In this document: positions 1 through 11,026 of the stretch, piece after piece | Numbering within the stretch: position 1 is the first letter of the stretch | Layout of the letters: every line of letters starts with the position of its first letter | Assembly: GCA_009746045.1 (NCBI GenBank) | Contig: RPFO01000041.1 | Span: 3,082,613-3,146,612, forward strand | DNA: 64,000 nucleotides | Direction: 5' to 3' | Origin: Mesostigma viride | Lineage: Eukaryota; Streptophyta; Mesostigmatophyceae; Mesostigmatales; Mesostigmataceae | Made by a program: the position numbers and the translations under genes | The notes under the pieces: generated by a model | What the model was told of the DNA's origin: nothing | Databases searched by the model: none | Seen by the model: the letters and a program-made list of their open reading frames with translations, nothing else

Positions 1-1002
1 TGACCCACCATCGCCTGTATCATTGGGATCCCCGGAGCTGGCCGCCACCTGGTGGTGTCGTTGAAAACCGGAAGTATCCAATGCTACTGTCGACAGCACC
101 TCACCACGGGGCCATGGCTGACCCCGCCGAGTATTCCCTACTGGCCGCTCGCCGTCTAAGTCTTCGTTGAATTCCTTGCGGACTGTCCGCCGACCTGTCC
201 AGCGGTTGCTGAATAAAGGAACCTACACCAAGCTCCGCCTTGGTTTCCTAACTGGCTACACTAGCTCTCCCCGCGAGAGTTAGCTAACCTTGCCAGCAAC
301 ATAATAAACCTCCGATAACCAGTGTTACGTCCCAGGATTTACACCTCTAACCTGAGCTACGTAGCGAAAGATCAACCGTGCCGGTATTAGGAAGAATCAA
401 GGTGGCCTAATGCAGATTGCGCTTCACGACTGGGGTCGTGAGATATATCTGGCACCGCGACTTGATGCCAAGCTAGTTAATACACACTTATAAAGGCTAG
501 CAAGACCAATTACAAATGGATAGTTGCCCCAGGTTCAATGTGAAGGCTTCATCGCACTTAACATTCATCAAACCAAGAGGACGAGACTCTCGTCCTCGGA
601 CCAATTTCACCTAGGCCTGCCACCAAGCTGGCAAGTGGCGCCGACATGGCGCCGACCTTCCAAAGAATTCCGAAACAGTCCACACAAGATCCTCGGGTCG
701 ACATCGACCCTCGCTTACAGAATCCACGCATGAGTTCAAGGTCTCAACCAGCTATAAAGTACGCAGCGTGGCGCGACTGCACCGGCCCCTAGAAGATCTC
801 ATACATCAACCTAGGCCCAAAATAACTAGTCCGAATCACACAAACTATCATAATTCCATACAAAAGTCCTGACCAAGGGACAATTCCCAAATTAAGTCCC
901 GAAATGAGTCCCAAAGTCCTACGGACTATGACAACAAGCCGAAATACATAATTTATTCCATTGTTGCGCCCGTTCCAAGGGTCGGGCCGCAACACCCAGG
1001 GT
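1..1002. other. No gene recognised
   Basis: I see no convincing coding region, RNA gene or repeat here. The short open frames (for example 524-733) have no recognisable domain. The stretch from about 780 to 1002 is probably the 3' untranslated flank of the Penelope-like element that ends at 1003 on the minus strand, since it lies directly downstream of its stop codon. Confidence 0.6.
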
Positions 1003-2771
1003 TCAGATGTGCGGAAATACTACGCGATCCAGCCGGTCCACGACCTGTTTGTCGAGCTTGTGCCAAGGGGCCGCACCGAACAGATGTGGGTGACGTTGCA
1101 AAAAACACCGGACTTGACGGAGCATAATGTCTCGGTCATAGTCTTTGACCAACAAACGATGCAAGAGTTCAACAAGAGTCGTGATGAAATCGACACGATA
1201 AGAACAAAGACGGGGAAAACGATGTAACTGACCAAGAACAACACCATATTTTGCTGCGTGGGAAAGGAGACTTTGAATATATCGGGGTAACGAATAAAAG
1301 GAATTTGCTGGTATTTAGGATCCTTGCGCTTATCATAGACAGCCGTACGCCAGCCCTTCTTGTTATGGGTAATGCCTAAGATCGAGGTAATTGCAATTAG
1401 TATCCTCCGACGTGAGCTTCAATGTGAGGGACGCTTGCGGGCAGATGCCAGGCAGACCAGCGGTGATATACAAATGAGTTGCGAAATCAGGGTTGTCGAA
1501 AGCAATGACATCATCAATGTATCGACATGTGTGGATCAAACGCCTGATGAGAACATCATCGTTTGAGGCAATGAGACTCTCCATGAATGCAAGCTCAATA
1601 GGTAGAGGTTTGCAAGGAGCCCGGGCAAAGTTAGTGCCCATAGGGATGCCGATAGCTTGTTGGTATACATTGCCCGCAAAACAAATGAAGGTGTTATCAA
1701 CAAGATAAGAGATCCAATGAACAAGGTCAGCCTTCGTGATGATATAATTATAAGCATCCCGCACGATAGCACCTGCCGCAATCCCTGAGAGCCACGTTGC
1801 CGTGGGCTTGGTCTGAGAAACACGCACGTGCAGGTGGTTGCGCCCGTGAGGCCTACGTGCATCAAGACGAGTAAGGAGGCTTTCTAAACGAGCTTTCAAA
1901 TCGTGCAAATCTAGTGTGGTATATAGAGTGGTGAAATCATAGGTGGCTATGGGCATAGGTATACGCTTCTCTGCTGCTGTCTTAGAACGGCTAGGGGCGG
2001 CAAGGCGTAGGCGTACTTGGGCTGAGTCTATGACGATCCAACTACCAGCGCATTCATACCCGGCATTCGACAGCACCTCCACCCATAATGCATTGGCTTC
2101 AGGGAGAAGAGCATTCAAAGCATGGCAGATGAGTTTCGAGAGAGGCATCAGCATGGGGCGGAATGCGACGCAGCAATGGTGCGCAAAGCAACAGGAGTTT
2201 TGTGCAGCTTAAGAGTGAGATACAGATATGGGAACGTAGTGGTGGTGGCGCGTCGCTCCCGCTTAAGGAATGCCCGAGCAAAGATGTTTTGGCTGCACAT
2301 GCAGAAAAGCCCGATGAGCAGCAGTGATACTGGCGGTGGACTGTGCACGCTGAACATAGGTAGGGCTGGACGCCAACTCGTGTTGCAAAGTAGCAAGGTA
2401 GTGCTTCTTGCAGATAAAAGCGAGGCACTCTTGTCAACACACGTGATGATAAAGTCCTGCTTGAAGTGGTCAAGAAGTTCTTTATCTGTGGTGCTGAGCC
2501 AGGTGGTGCGGTGGACCTGCCGGAGACAGTAATCAAGCCTGGTGAGACGTGCATTGCATTCGTGAATGACGGCGCGAAACCACGGTTCCATGGCAAGGGG
2601 AGCAAGCTGTAGGTCCGTGCAAATGGCATTGCAGAATTTGCGCAGTGATGTTGAGAGCAGTGCATTCACCTCTTTGGCACACGTGCGCTGGACCCACGGC
2701 CGAAACTTGGTGCCTTTGGCAAAAAGGTCTACAAGCGTGTGGCTCGGCAGGATGCTGAGGTCAGCGGTCAT
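1003..2771 (-). pseudogene. Penelope-type reverse transcriptase (frameshifted)
   Basis: Successive minus-strand frames carry an ordered set of Penelope reverse-transcriptase motifs. The frame from 2771 has the DKSAS segment and the finger motif ending PYLYLTLKLHKTPVALRTI. The frame from 2154 has TYDFTTLYTTL (motif A, catalytic Asp), GIPMGTNFA (motif B) and CRYIDDVIAF (motif C, the YxDD box with both Asp present). A third frame, about 1262 to 1003, carries the thumb with KYGVVLGQLHRF before the stop at 1003-1005. Just after GIPMGTNFA the expected LLANLYL segment is in another frame, so there is a compensated pair of indels inside the palm. The catalytic residues survive but the protein cannot be read from one frame. 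A linking segment between GIY-YIG and RT lies in the frame 3568-2906. Confidence 0.85.
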
Positions 2772-3210
2772 GACGCGCTGTGCTCGGTGGGATCAAGGTA
2801 CTTGAAATACCGTTGTTGTTGGCAGGGGCAGGGCCCTGCCAAGATGGTGGCCAGCTCGGTGGGCGTTGTATCGCGGCTGACCTCCCCGTTGCTGAAAACC
2901 ATTTGTCACAAGGTGGGGAAGTAACGCCAGGCGGCAATGGGAGTGCCGAAAGTGTTGCGCACCACGAGCGGCATCGCAGTTTGCACTTGCGGCAAATGCA
3001 GAATGTGTGGCAAACACAGCTCATCCATCGCAGCATGAATGAAAGGTGAGATCAGTAAATGACGCGTACGCAGTGCATCTGCATTCCCCTTGACACGGTG
3101 CCGAATGATACGTGAGAGAAGGCCTCGCAGACTAGTGGCATGGGAGCGGGGGACTTGCAGATCAGCTGGGGAGCACGACCCGACGGCAATGTGCAAGCTG
3201 GTAAGCTTCT

Positions 3211-3954
3211 TCAAGATGCAGGCTTCGAGATAGGATGCATGAAAGTTGCCGCGATGCATAAGCCGAGACATGTGACGTAGGCAGCGGAGACTGGTGGAGT
3301 AAAGGGAAGGAGCGGTCGGACATGTGTGGAAGGTGGAGGGGCAGGGGTGACGCTGGGGGGATATGGCGGGGGACGGGGGGGATCGAGGCGGGCGGCGGCG
3401 AGACCGAGCTTTGAAGCTCTTGCCTTCAATATGCAAAAACCGTGGGGCAGAAATGCATGTAACATTCGTTTCCAAAAAGTTTCCCGATGCCCTGCGGCTT
3501 TGCGAAAAGCTGTGCCGGTAAAGGTGCCGGGGACATGTTCCAAGGGTACGACCCGCCAATCCCACCACCCGTATTGGGCCATGGCGCCATGTAGGGGGGT
3601 GTCGTCGTTGGCGGCAGGGCGGCCAATATGAAGGCGGCGTGCCGCTCGGACATGTTCCTGAAAACGCGTCCAGGCATCCCGTTGCGTCTGGCCAACGTAG
3701 ATACGTTGAGGGTACCTGCGGTTGTAAATGGCAAAAATGACGCGACGGGTGCTTTCGGGGTGTGGGCGAGTGGAGTTGGTAAGCGACAAATGCGTGCGCT
3801 GTAAGCGCCGGAGGCGACGTAGAGTATGGTCATCCTTGCAGTGATGGTTATGGCGCGTGTTGATGCGACAACGCTTCCGCCATTCCTTTGAGGAGATACG
3901 ATAGGGGAACTGGCCGAACTGCCGAGAAATAGCGTGTGCTTCCGGTAATCAATG
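3211..3954 (-). pseudogene. GIY-YIG endonuclease domain of the Penelope-like element
   Basis: The minus-strand frame is open from just after a TGA near 3955 to 3211. The domain shows the family's opening motif AIYNRRYPQRIYVGQT near 3732-3685, the Arg/His segment TRFQEH shortly after, and the metal-binding Glu in RETFWKRML (Glu near 3483), followed by a P-x-G loop. These are the three conserved blocks of GIY-YIG nucleases, which nick DNA to prime reverse transcription in Penelope-like elements. Upstream is a Cys/His-rich patch (C-x6-HNHHC, about 3868-3838) that could be a zinc-binding module. The ATG at 3789 falls after that patch, so the true start is probably further upstream. After the domain the frame runs into a proline-rich linker and then loses register with the next conserved block. 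Confidence 0.8.
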
Positions 3955-3957
3955 CCA

Positions 3958-4979
3958 CTTGATTGCCGTATTCTGTGGAGGGTAAGAGCATGCCAGAAAG
4001 TCATAAGGTGTTTCATGATGATTCAGATGCACTGAGAGCTAAGACATCAAACAGAACCAGAGCGTAGCATATTGAGGTAAGTCAATATTCACTGCGTAAC
4101 ACCCGTTACGCGATATGTAGCGGTGGTCCATGATGCATCTCCCCGGGGCAGGATGTGGCTAACAACACAGCTGAAAGGACTCGGAACATGTGTATTCCCG
4201 GTGGGGGGGCCTTCCAATTGTCATACTTGACACCTCTTTCCTGTAACGAAAAGATTTCCCTTCTTCATGTTCTGGACAGATGAGTCACCGTGCTCCTGCC
4301 TTTGTGTTTTTTTGCGTTTGTAAAGACATATGGGAGGGTTAACAAAAGCAGAGGCTGATATTGCCGTGTGGGGGGCCCGATCCTTGATTAGTCTCTCAAG
4401 TGCCCACAGAAAAACACGAGAGTTACTAGCACACACAGCGCGCAGCCCAGCCTAGCTCCCTCAGTAAGAGTAAAAGAAAAATGACAAGAACAGCAAAACA
4501 AACAAGAACAAGAACAAGAACAAAACACAGACACGTAGTGCAATGTGAGCGGAATGATGGAGGAAGGTGAGAGGGGGACATCGTATTGAATGTGTAGGCA
4601 TAAAGGCAGCCGAAAGCGTCCCATCCCCGGGTACATTTGTGGCTTTCAAAAAAGCCACAACCTGCGTGGAAGAGGAAAATGCAGGAACAATGAGTGGGAT
4701 CCTGAAAACGAGGTTGAGGAAACGCGGAGAGGAAGTGCCGGCGGCTGAAACGATTATGATGGAACTGTGGGTTTCGCCGACATGAGGCGGTGCAGCTGAC
4801 TATCTCTATGGTGTGTGACCGGGAGTGCCGGTTGCCCACTCGCCGGACTAGCCCGACGACATGTGTGCTTGGGTGCCCACGGTTGAAATCCTCTTGCCCG
4901 TCATGCAAAGGCCACGCCTCCTTAGTAGCCGAAAACGACTATATTCAACCTATCTAATGTCAAGGAGACAACCAGCGCA
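3958..4979. other. Intergenic, nothing recognised
   Basis: No domain or terminal repeat is visible between the Penelope-like element and the LTR at 4980. Open frames on the minus strand at 4426-4908 come from a low-complexity region and show no family signature. Confidence 0.55.
4500..4524. repeat. ACAAGA hexanucleotide microsatellite
   Basis: About four near-perfect copies of ACAAGA, in a purine-rich, A-rich setting. It is read on the minus strand as a Leu/Val/Phe-rich frame that is almost certainly not coding. Confidence 0.8.
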
Positions 4980-6211
4980 TGTAACAGAATAAAATGGTGG
5001 TCTCTGCTCCACTAAATGCACAGATCTTTACCTCCTGTCATCAAAGACAGAACGGACTTATCATTGAACCCCAAGAGACAGGGGAGATTCCTAGCACTCT
5101 CCAGGAATCGTAGAGGGTGGTCGTTTCCCGTCTACAAAGAGGCCTTTCCTACGATCGGACGGTATTTACGCGGTAGAGAGCGGGGGTCCCCTTTTGGTCG
5201 GGCGTCTCTCTGCTTGCTCATACAGACACAAGACTTCCTGTCTATCGGATATGGCTGTCCAATAACAGGGCCTGAAGTGAGCATGTTTGGTTATAAGAAA
5301 TAACTTCACATTATTGCATGGGGGTATCCGCGTGATCACTATGGTGACAAACAGGCAAAGCTTATGTCCACGCCGACACAGAGGAGTCTAACGCAATCCT
5401 ACAGGTCTCAGCCAATCAGAACACAGATGAACCGGTAAGGTTCTCTCTCTGTAGTATGCTTTACACCCCTACTGTAACTTACGAATGATACTAACTGACA
5501 TCAGTCAGATTACACTGTCATAGATTCCAAGGTACTGTCCCGTACCATCCAGGGCCCAACACAAAGGACCATCGAAAGGGCACTCCGCATAAAGTCCCAA
5601 AAAGTCAAGTCAGGCCAGGAATCATAACACTTTGGCCGTACAAAGGACTCAGCCATTTACACTGAACGCTGAACTACAAGTTCGCGTCTACTTGGATGTA
5701 ACAGTATACACACTGTCAGAAAATACTGTTACATTCCTCCCCCCAAGAACAGAGCTACCAGCTCTGCCAAACAGACCAGTCGCATGACTGCCAGCATCCC
5801 ACAGGCCTCACTCAAGTCTCCGCCAACACAGCATCATTGACCCGCAAGGATCTGAGTCTATGGACAAAGGAAATGGTCTGCAAATCACAGGCTGGCCGCA
5901 TGACCCAGTTATCCCCCCAGGCCTAAAGTCTCGACCACAAAGGCGTCATCAACCCTCTTGGGAACTGAGTTCATGGGCAAGACTCACAGCCTGACCACAT
6001 AACACACAACCTATCTGGGGAGGAAGTTGTCACACTACCACAAAACTCAAAAACACAGAAAAAACTTAAATAAAACCCAAAATATACTTAAAACCAACTA
6101 CTGTCTTCTCCTGGGACTCCAGCCAGAGAAAAGACGAACTGGTACTGGGCTCATCCTGCAACTCATGATAGAGAAAAGACCCTAGTACTATCCAAGTACA
6201 ACGTCATCACA
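4980..6211 (+). mobile_element. LTR (1.2 kb) of an LTR retrotransposon, truncated copy
   Basis: This segment starts TGTAACAGAATA and ends CATCACA, giving TG...CA termini. It recurs in the same orientation at 60794-61998 with small indels and substitutions. In both places the end is followed by TGGTATCAAAC, which resembles the initiator-Met tRNA primer site. The two copies stay alike for about 35 bp past the primer site and then part ways at about 6248 and 62034. Here the interior is missing, so this is a 5' LTR with the rest deleted or replaced. No coding capacity is expected in an LTR and the minus-strand frame 6163-6615 crosses its edge and is likely spurious. Confidence 0.75.
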
Positions 6212-6213
6212 AC

Positions 6214-6224
6214 TGGTATCAAAC
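6214..6224 (+). promoter_or_regulatory. Primer-binding site of the 4980 LTR
   Basis: TGGTATCAAAC lies 2 nt after the LTR. The first eight bases match the usual initiator-Met tRNA primer site TGGTATCA. The same bases follow the sister LTR at 62000-62010. Confidence 0.6.
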
Positions 6225-6249
6225 AAGGCAGGTGAAAGGAACAGCCGCG

Positions 6250-6819
6250 GCTCCGGTGCGTCATCCGGACTACTGTATCCAGGACGACTGTACGCTTGGC
6301 CATGAGGACGCGTGTTTGGCCATGAGGACGCGTGGGGGGGTAGCCGTTGCATGCTAACCCCCGATAGCCCAGGAGAATATTGAAGGCTTCTCCCGGAGCC
6401 TGAGGGTATTTAGAGGCATACCCTTTGGCGGCCGTTCCAATCGAGCTTGGCACTGGATTCGTGGTCCACACCGTCGCGTCGCTACAGTACCCGACATGAT
6501 GTTTTCTGGCATACCTGTGGTCCTTTCGTTCGCACCGCACATTTGAAGTGATGTCCTCCGGATTTTTGCCTTTGCACCGTGTCCAGTTCTTCGACCTTTG
6601 GTGGAAACATGGCATGGCTAACGTAATGACTGACTAGCTAGACCTTCTAAGTGGCTATTCATTTGTGGGTATTTCCTCGTAAAAAATGGTGGGAGAGCGA
6701 TCGCAGTTATGGTGCTCACCACTAGAGGCACTCCCGGCCAGTTAGGCTCGAAACACACGCCCTTATCAAGCAAGCTGTTTCCGGGCCCCACCGCCTAGGT
6801 CATCTAGTCGCTCTTCGTG
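6250..6819. other. Intergenic, nothing recognised
   Basis: After the homology with the 60.8-kb element ends, the sequence holds a short direct repeat (TTGGCCATGAGGACGCGTG, twice around 6296-6331) but no recognisable gene or element. Confidence 0.5.
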
Positions 6820-7150
6820 TAAATTAAATTAAATTAAATTAAATTGGAACACATCTCCGTTGGGAGTACATGTAGCACATATCCCTGAGAAGGGGCATGT
6901 GGCTTTTAATACATTCTGGGCTACTTCCTGCAAGGTGTACACTACACCTGCTCTGGGTGCACAAAGTGCACCTGCACCATTATGTATTCCAGCAGCTAAG
7001 GTGCGGGCATAGGGGGGAAGATCAGGCATGGCTAAACAATGGCTTGGGCATGGCGTCTCAGCAGAGAGTAGCGCTCTGCATTGGCAATGCTATCTATAAG
7101 CTCAATTCTGCATCAACCGTGCATCATCCGTGGGGAGTCCCATCATAGGC
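6820..7150 (-). pseudogene. LINE 3' end with AATTT tail
   Basis: The minus strand here encodes HNGAGALCAPRAGVVYT...EVAQN, matching the stretch DHGGAGALGAPRAGVAYT...EVAQN at the start of the LINE reverse-transcriptase C-terminal frame at 41363-42202. The block 6846-6895 (CTCCGTTGGGAGTACATGT) matches 41146-41195, so this copy is an internally deleted version of the same 3' end. It finishes in a pentanucleotide run of AAATT (6820-6845), as expected for the short tandem tail of some LINEs. Orientation is minus. Confidence 0.6.
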
Positions 7151-7215
7151 GCACACGCGGAGGCCATCGCCTAAGCCAGCCATAAGTTCAATGAACAAGG
7201 CTACACATTTCCATC

Positions 7216-7455
7216 TCCATTCATATTCATCACAACTCAAAAACGCAGAAACGATAACTGCAGGCTCGAGCTACCATGGTTCGCCGGATGCTCCCGATTT
7301 CTGGCCTGCGCTGGTTGTCTCCTCGATAATAGCCTCCACTCATATTCATCGTCCTGACCGACTCGAAAACGCGGAAAAGACAACGGCACTGAGGCTCGAG
7401 CTACCATGGTCAGGTGCGGATTCAACCGATTTCTGGCCTGCGATAGCTGGTTGTC
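7216..7455. repeat. Diverged tandem duplication, unit about 121 bp
   Basis: Two units begin with CATTCATATTCATC (7216) and CACTCATATTCATC (about 7337). Both contain CTCGAGCTACCATGGT and CGATTTCTGGCCTGCG. They lie between LINE 3'-end and ORF1 fragments. The long minus-strand frame crossing them (7237-7812) has no recognised domain. Confidence 0.7.
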
Positions 7456-8160
7456 TTCTACAGATATGGGGGGCCATGAGGCCTCTCCGCACCAACAAGG
7501 TAGATGACACATCTTGTGGCCCTCCCGCAGCGCTGCGACCTGCTCGGCAGGGCAGGCACAGGTCTCCTCACGCGGAAAGCCGGGCCCATGCAGCAATGCT
7601 AGACGCCGCAAGGCCCGCACTTTCAAGGAGCAGCTAGTCGAGGACATGGGAGGCCTCGGCCTCTCCGTGATTCGGAAACTTAATTTATTAATTAATAAAT
7701 GACACACACGTGCTCCTGTAGGGGAGTCGCGGAGCACCTGAGTGTGCACAACAGACAGGGGGGTAGAGACCCCCCCCTTCCGGCCTTCCCTCACGCCACA
7801 GGCATGGCCCACGGCAGGGTGCCGTCAATTGGACATGTGATGTCTAACTAAACGATCCGGGGGATCACCTGTCAGGTGCAATATGTCCCGTGTGAGCATG
7901 GGGCATTGCTATGGAGACGCGAGCAAACAAGCAGTGCTAGGCGAGGTGCATAGCTAGGCTGGCTGATGTCTGTTGCATAGCTAGTGCTTACTAGGCTAAT
8001 AATGGGCAAAATTTGCATGGAGCCCTACGTTCTACCCTGCATTGGCTGATTGCACTCTATGGGATGGCGATGTACGTCCATGTTGCATCACCCGCGCATG
8101 GGTGTGACTACATGGCTAGACTCTAGCCCGTAGAGGGCTTCCACAGCTGGTTGTTGACGA
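7456..8160. other. Intergenic, nothing recognised
   Basis: No gene or element boundary is visible. It contains a short inverted C7/G6 motif near 7757-7777 and an AT-rich TTAATTAATAA run near 7684-7700 that may be another LINE tail remnant. Confidence 0.45.
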
Positions 8161-8530
8161 TCAGGTCCCCGCCCCGCCAGAACGCAGGTCTTGGGCTTCT
8201 TGGGGTCTTGCTTGTGGCAGAGGTACTCCGGCCACAGGTCGCGTCGCTGCTGCTACTGAGCGGGGGTCAGGTCGTCGTCCAGCGTCCGCTCCTAATCGTG
8301 CAGCTTCTTGCGGCATAAGAGGAACAGCCGCTTTTCCTTGCCATGGAACGGAAGGTAAGCAGGACTGGTAAGGGTGGGCACCGCGTTGTCCCGTGAGTGG
8401 GGAAGGCGGTGCCCACGCAGTTCTAAATCTACCTTCGGGTTCCAGTTGGGTAAGGAGCTTGCTCCTGAGCTCGACCTCAAGAGACTTGACCGTCTCCCCT
8501 GGCTGCTGCTCGAAACGACGCAGCACCACT
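8161..8530 (-). pseudogene. LINE ORF1 fragment (RNA-binding C-terminal part)
   Basis: The minus strand reads FEQQPGETVKSLEVELRSKL, then in a second frame FLLCRKKLHD, ERTLDDDLTPAQ and RRDLWPEY. The same ordered signature (FLRRRKRLEKT, LDDDWTLAQQQRRRELWPTYR) occurs at 42697-42927. It resembles the basic C-terminal domain of LINE ORF1 proteins that bind RNA. Two in-frame stops and one frame change mark it as dead. No zinc knuckle follows here, unlike at 42.7 kb. Confidence 0.65.
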
Positions 8531-8936
8531 GGGCATCATGTTGGCGGCGTGTGTCAAAATTTTAACGCACGAGGAGGAAAAGATTTGACCCGTTTGACTT
8601 CAATATATTGTATTAATGTTAATCTTTAAATGCTTACAACTCGACAATTAAGGGGCCAACAAGGCCAAAGCCGACACGGCCTGGCAACAGCCAACAAGGC
8701 AACAGGACTAACAAAGTCTAAGCGACTAACAAAGTCGACTGGCCAACAAGGCCCAACAACTCTTGCCGAACTGCGGCATAGCTTGATGACCAACAAGGTG
8801 ACTTTCATTAGAAAATAGATTACGTTTATATCTTGTGTCGACCAGAGCATTGATGCTGAAAAGATGCCAATAAGATGCTTCGAATGTTCTAGAGCATCAT
8901 TTAGAAGATAATAAGGTTCAGGAATATTAGATAAAG
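8531..8936. other. Intergenic with degenerate AACAARG repeats
   Basis: Between 8650 and 8765 the short words CCAACAAGGC and CTAACAAAGTC recur five or six times at irregular spacing. No coding signal. The five bases just before 8942 (ATGCC) are the left target-site duplication of the LTR element that follows. Confidence 0.55.
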
Positions 8937-8941
8937 ATGCC

Positions 8942-11014
8942 TGTAACAAGCAAAAATGACTTTGTTGTTACATCCTTTGTTTTGTGAATGTTTGACTTTT
9001 ATTCGAGGACTTTTGGATCAGTATTGGGAACGTTATGAGGTTTCCAAGAAGGCGGTACTTGAAACTTGTACTTTGTCAACCGAGTGTTAGAAGCCCTTAT
9101 TGGTCGTGGCCTGATCCACGTGGGGTTATAGTTTGTTGGTCGGTACTACCAAGTCCTACTACCAAGTCCCATAGTCCGTAAACACTATCGTATACGATAG
9201 TGTTTGGGTTCCCGCCGGAAACGGCACGGCGCCGGTAGCGCCGCGCCACTTCTGACGGAGGACACGTGTCCGGTGGGTCCGGAGACACTTTGGGACGAAG
9301 GTGGTGCATAGGTTTGGGGGGTATATTCGCCATAGCCTGGTTATAACAACGCCAATTGAGACAGTATCACGTGACTTTGGCGGGAAATTTTCACTCGCGC
9401 GCGCGCGTATCGAGATATGGCTGCCAACGTGCCGTTATCGCGGAAATTTTTGCGTCTCGCGGCCTGAGACGGGTCAGAATGTCGCTCAGAATGACGATGC
9501 GTGTTTTTCGTAGGTCAGGCATGGCCAGATTGGTAGGACTGGGAAAATACAGGTAGGAAAATACTGCCTTCTTGGTCGTCAGTGCCATATGAGTTATAGC
9601 TTACCATATTTCGATTTTCTCTGTATGGCCGAGCAGTCTGCGACAGCCCGAGCATCCAGGTTTGGTACGGGACATCTGCTGCAAGGTTTGCTGGGATTGC
9701 GGACGCGTTTGTAGGTCATCTTTGCACGGAATATCAACGTAGTAACCATAGCGGATGCATGCATGATGCGGCTATGGCGGCCTATGCCTGTAGCGCACTA
9801 GTATGTGTGAGATATGAGGGTCCCGGCCAGCAGAATCCGGGCGGGACGTGAATGAGCCAGGTACGGCAACGTGTTTGCATGTTGTTTGCCGCGGAATACG
9901 CCTGCCATGCATTCTAGTTGACGAGTTTATTGGTGCAGCATTTAGCAAGCTTCCATGCCTGCTGTAAAGAGTGGTATCAGCCCTGTGAGTGCTCAGTTTA
10001 TGGCATTTCCTTAGAGTATACCACCCCGTTAGTTCAGGTAGGCAACCCGTTTGCATTCCAGCACTTTTGCCAGTCTTTTGTAGCTTGTTATAATGCATTG
10101 CTGTGTTGCATGTCATAGATGGCTGTCTACGCGCGCGTAACCCACACACGTATATGAGCGTGGTGCCATGTGCAAAACTCAATTCTGAGTGGCCCCCCCT
10201 GGTATGGGGATGCCTGAACTACCTAATAAAATTATCCAACCTTGACATTGGTGTTTACAACCCTCCCCTGAAAAAAAGGGGGGGGTTCCATGGTGTGATG
10301 CATGAAAATGTTCGTCTTTTGTCCAACTTTGACTGAGAATATCATGCAACCCAATTACGGGACTCAAGATATTATTGCATATTCTAAAAGCCCTTGAAGT
10401 GTAAATATTCCTGGCATCTTGGTTGAGGGTATTTGGAGTAGCGGTCTGGGAGTTATGATTTTTTTCATTTTAGGGGGTATGAAAGTGCCAAAAATGGCTC
10501 TACGGACTATGGGTTAAATGTTCCTTTGGGACTTTAGTGCTTACTACAGATTCAGGATCTCATGTACAGATTCTGCCAGGCTGTTGGTGTTGTTGTTCTG
10601 TTTTGTGTGACTAGGATGGATACGAGGATCTTGTTTAGAATTCCATGATTTTGATTGGCTCTCTTCAGGCTAAGGTTGAGGCATGCTCGACAAGCACGTC
10701 GATATCAAGGACGTGGGGTCGCCATTGTTGCTACGTTGGTTTTGATTCATCATGGTATAATAAAGCTTGTCTTTGTTGTCCATTCATAAGAGCCCCTTGG
10801 CTATAGACGTCCTTCAGTTCCACAGAGGTCGTCTATACACGAGCTTGTCTTTGTGTCTACAAGGGGTTGTGATTCCCTAAATCACGTGCTGTGTAATTTC
10901 GATCTCAACGTTGCTCGGATACTTGAAGTTCAGCAACTCAAGAAAGCAACCCAGGTAAAAGATCTTTCATATTTGGACTATGGATGATGTTGATGATCAT
11001 TTTTAGTCGTTACA
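8942..11014 (+). repeat. 5' LTR of element C, split by a 1358-bp insertion
   Basis: 8942-9155 and 10514-11014 together match the uninterrupted 3' LTR at 23938-24652. The differences I noticed cluster near the 3' end of the LTR (for example around 10905-10970). The LTR contains an ATAATAAAG stretch (near 10757) that could serve in promoter or polyadenylation function. Confidence 0.9.
9156..10513. mobile_element. DNA element with 13-bp terminal inverted repeats inside the 5' LTR
   Basis: The inserted segment, defined against the intact 3' LTR, is 1358 bp. CCCATAGTCCGTA (9168-9180) and TACGGACTATGGG (10501-10513) are perfect inverted repeats. Directly inside the left repeat is a 26-bp perfect palindrome (about 9180-9205, centre TCGTATACGA). 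No transposase frame is recognisable, so it is a non-autonomous element. The left junction is odd: 12 bp of LTR sequence (TACTACCAAGTC) occur twice on the left (9144-9155 and 9157-9168) and not on the right, so no ordinary target duplication can be named. Superfamily unknown. Confidence 0.75.
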
Positions 11015-11015
11015 T

Positions 11016-11026
11016 TGGTATCGGAG
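11016..11026 (+). promoter_or_regulatory. Primer-binding site of element C
   Basis: TGGTATCGGAG begins 2 nt after the 5' LTR and resembles the initiator-Met tRNA complementary site, with G in place of A at position 8. Confidence 0.65.

Larger units (their letters stand above)
1003..3957 (-). mobile_element. Penelope-like retroelement with N-terminal GIY-YIG domain (decayed)
   Basis: Read on the minus strand, this stretch encodes first a GIY-YIG endonuclease domain and then a complete Penelope-type reverse transcriptase, ending at a TGA at 1003-1005. Canonical Penelope-like elements carry GIY-YIG after the reverse transcriptase; an N-terminal GIY-YIG is the permuted arrangement described for the Naiad/Chlamys clade, which includes green-algal members. 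The frame shifts several times: frames beginning at 3789, 3568, 2771 and 2154 and the final thumb segment each carry successive conserved pieces, so this copy is dead or the assembly has indels. I did not find terminal repeats, a target duplication or a hammerhead core, so the outer limits are unknown. Confidence 0.85.

Noticed and set aside
1540-1570. CTGATGAG resembling a hammerhead ribozyme core
   Set aside because: No GAAA arm or closing stem follows, and it lies inside the reverse-transcriptase coding region on the other strand.
4426-4908. Minus-strand frame of 160 codons with a Leu/Val/Phe-rich stretch like membrane segments
   Set aside because: The hydrophobic run is produced by the ACAAGA microsatellite; no other support.
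6163-6615. Minus-strand frame of 150 codons
   Set aside because: It crosses the LTR end and primer site into unrelated sequence and the sister copy has no matching frame.
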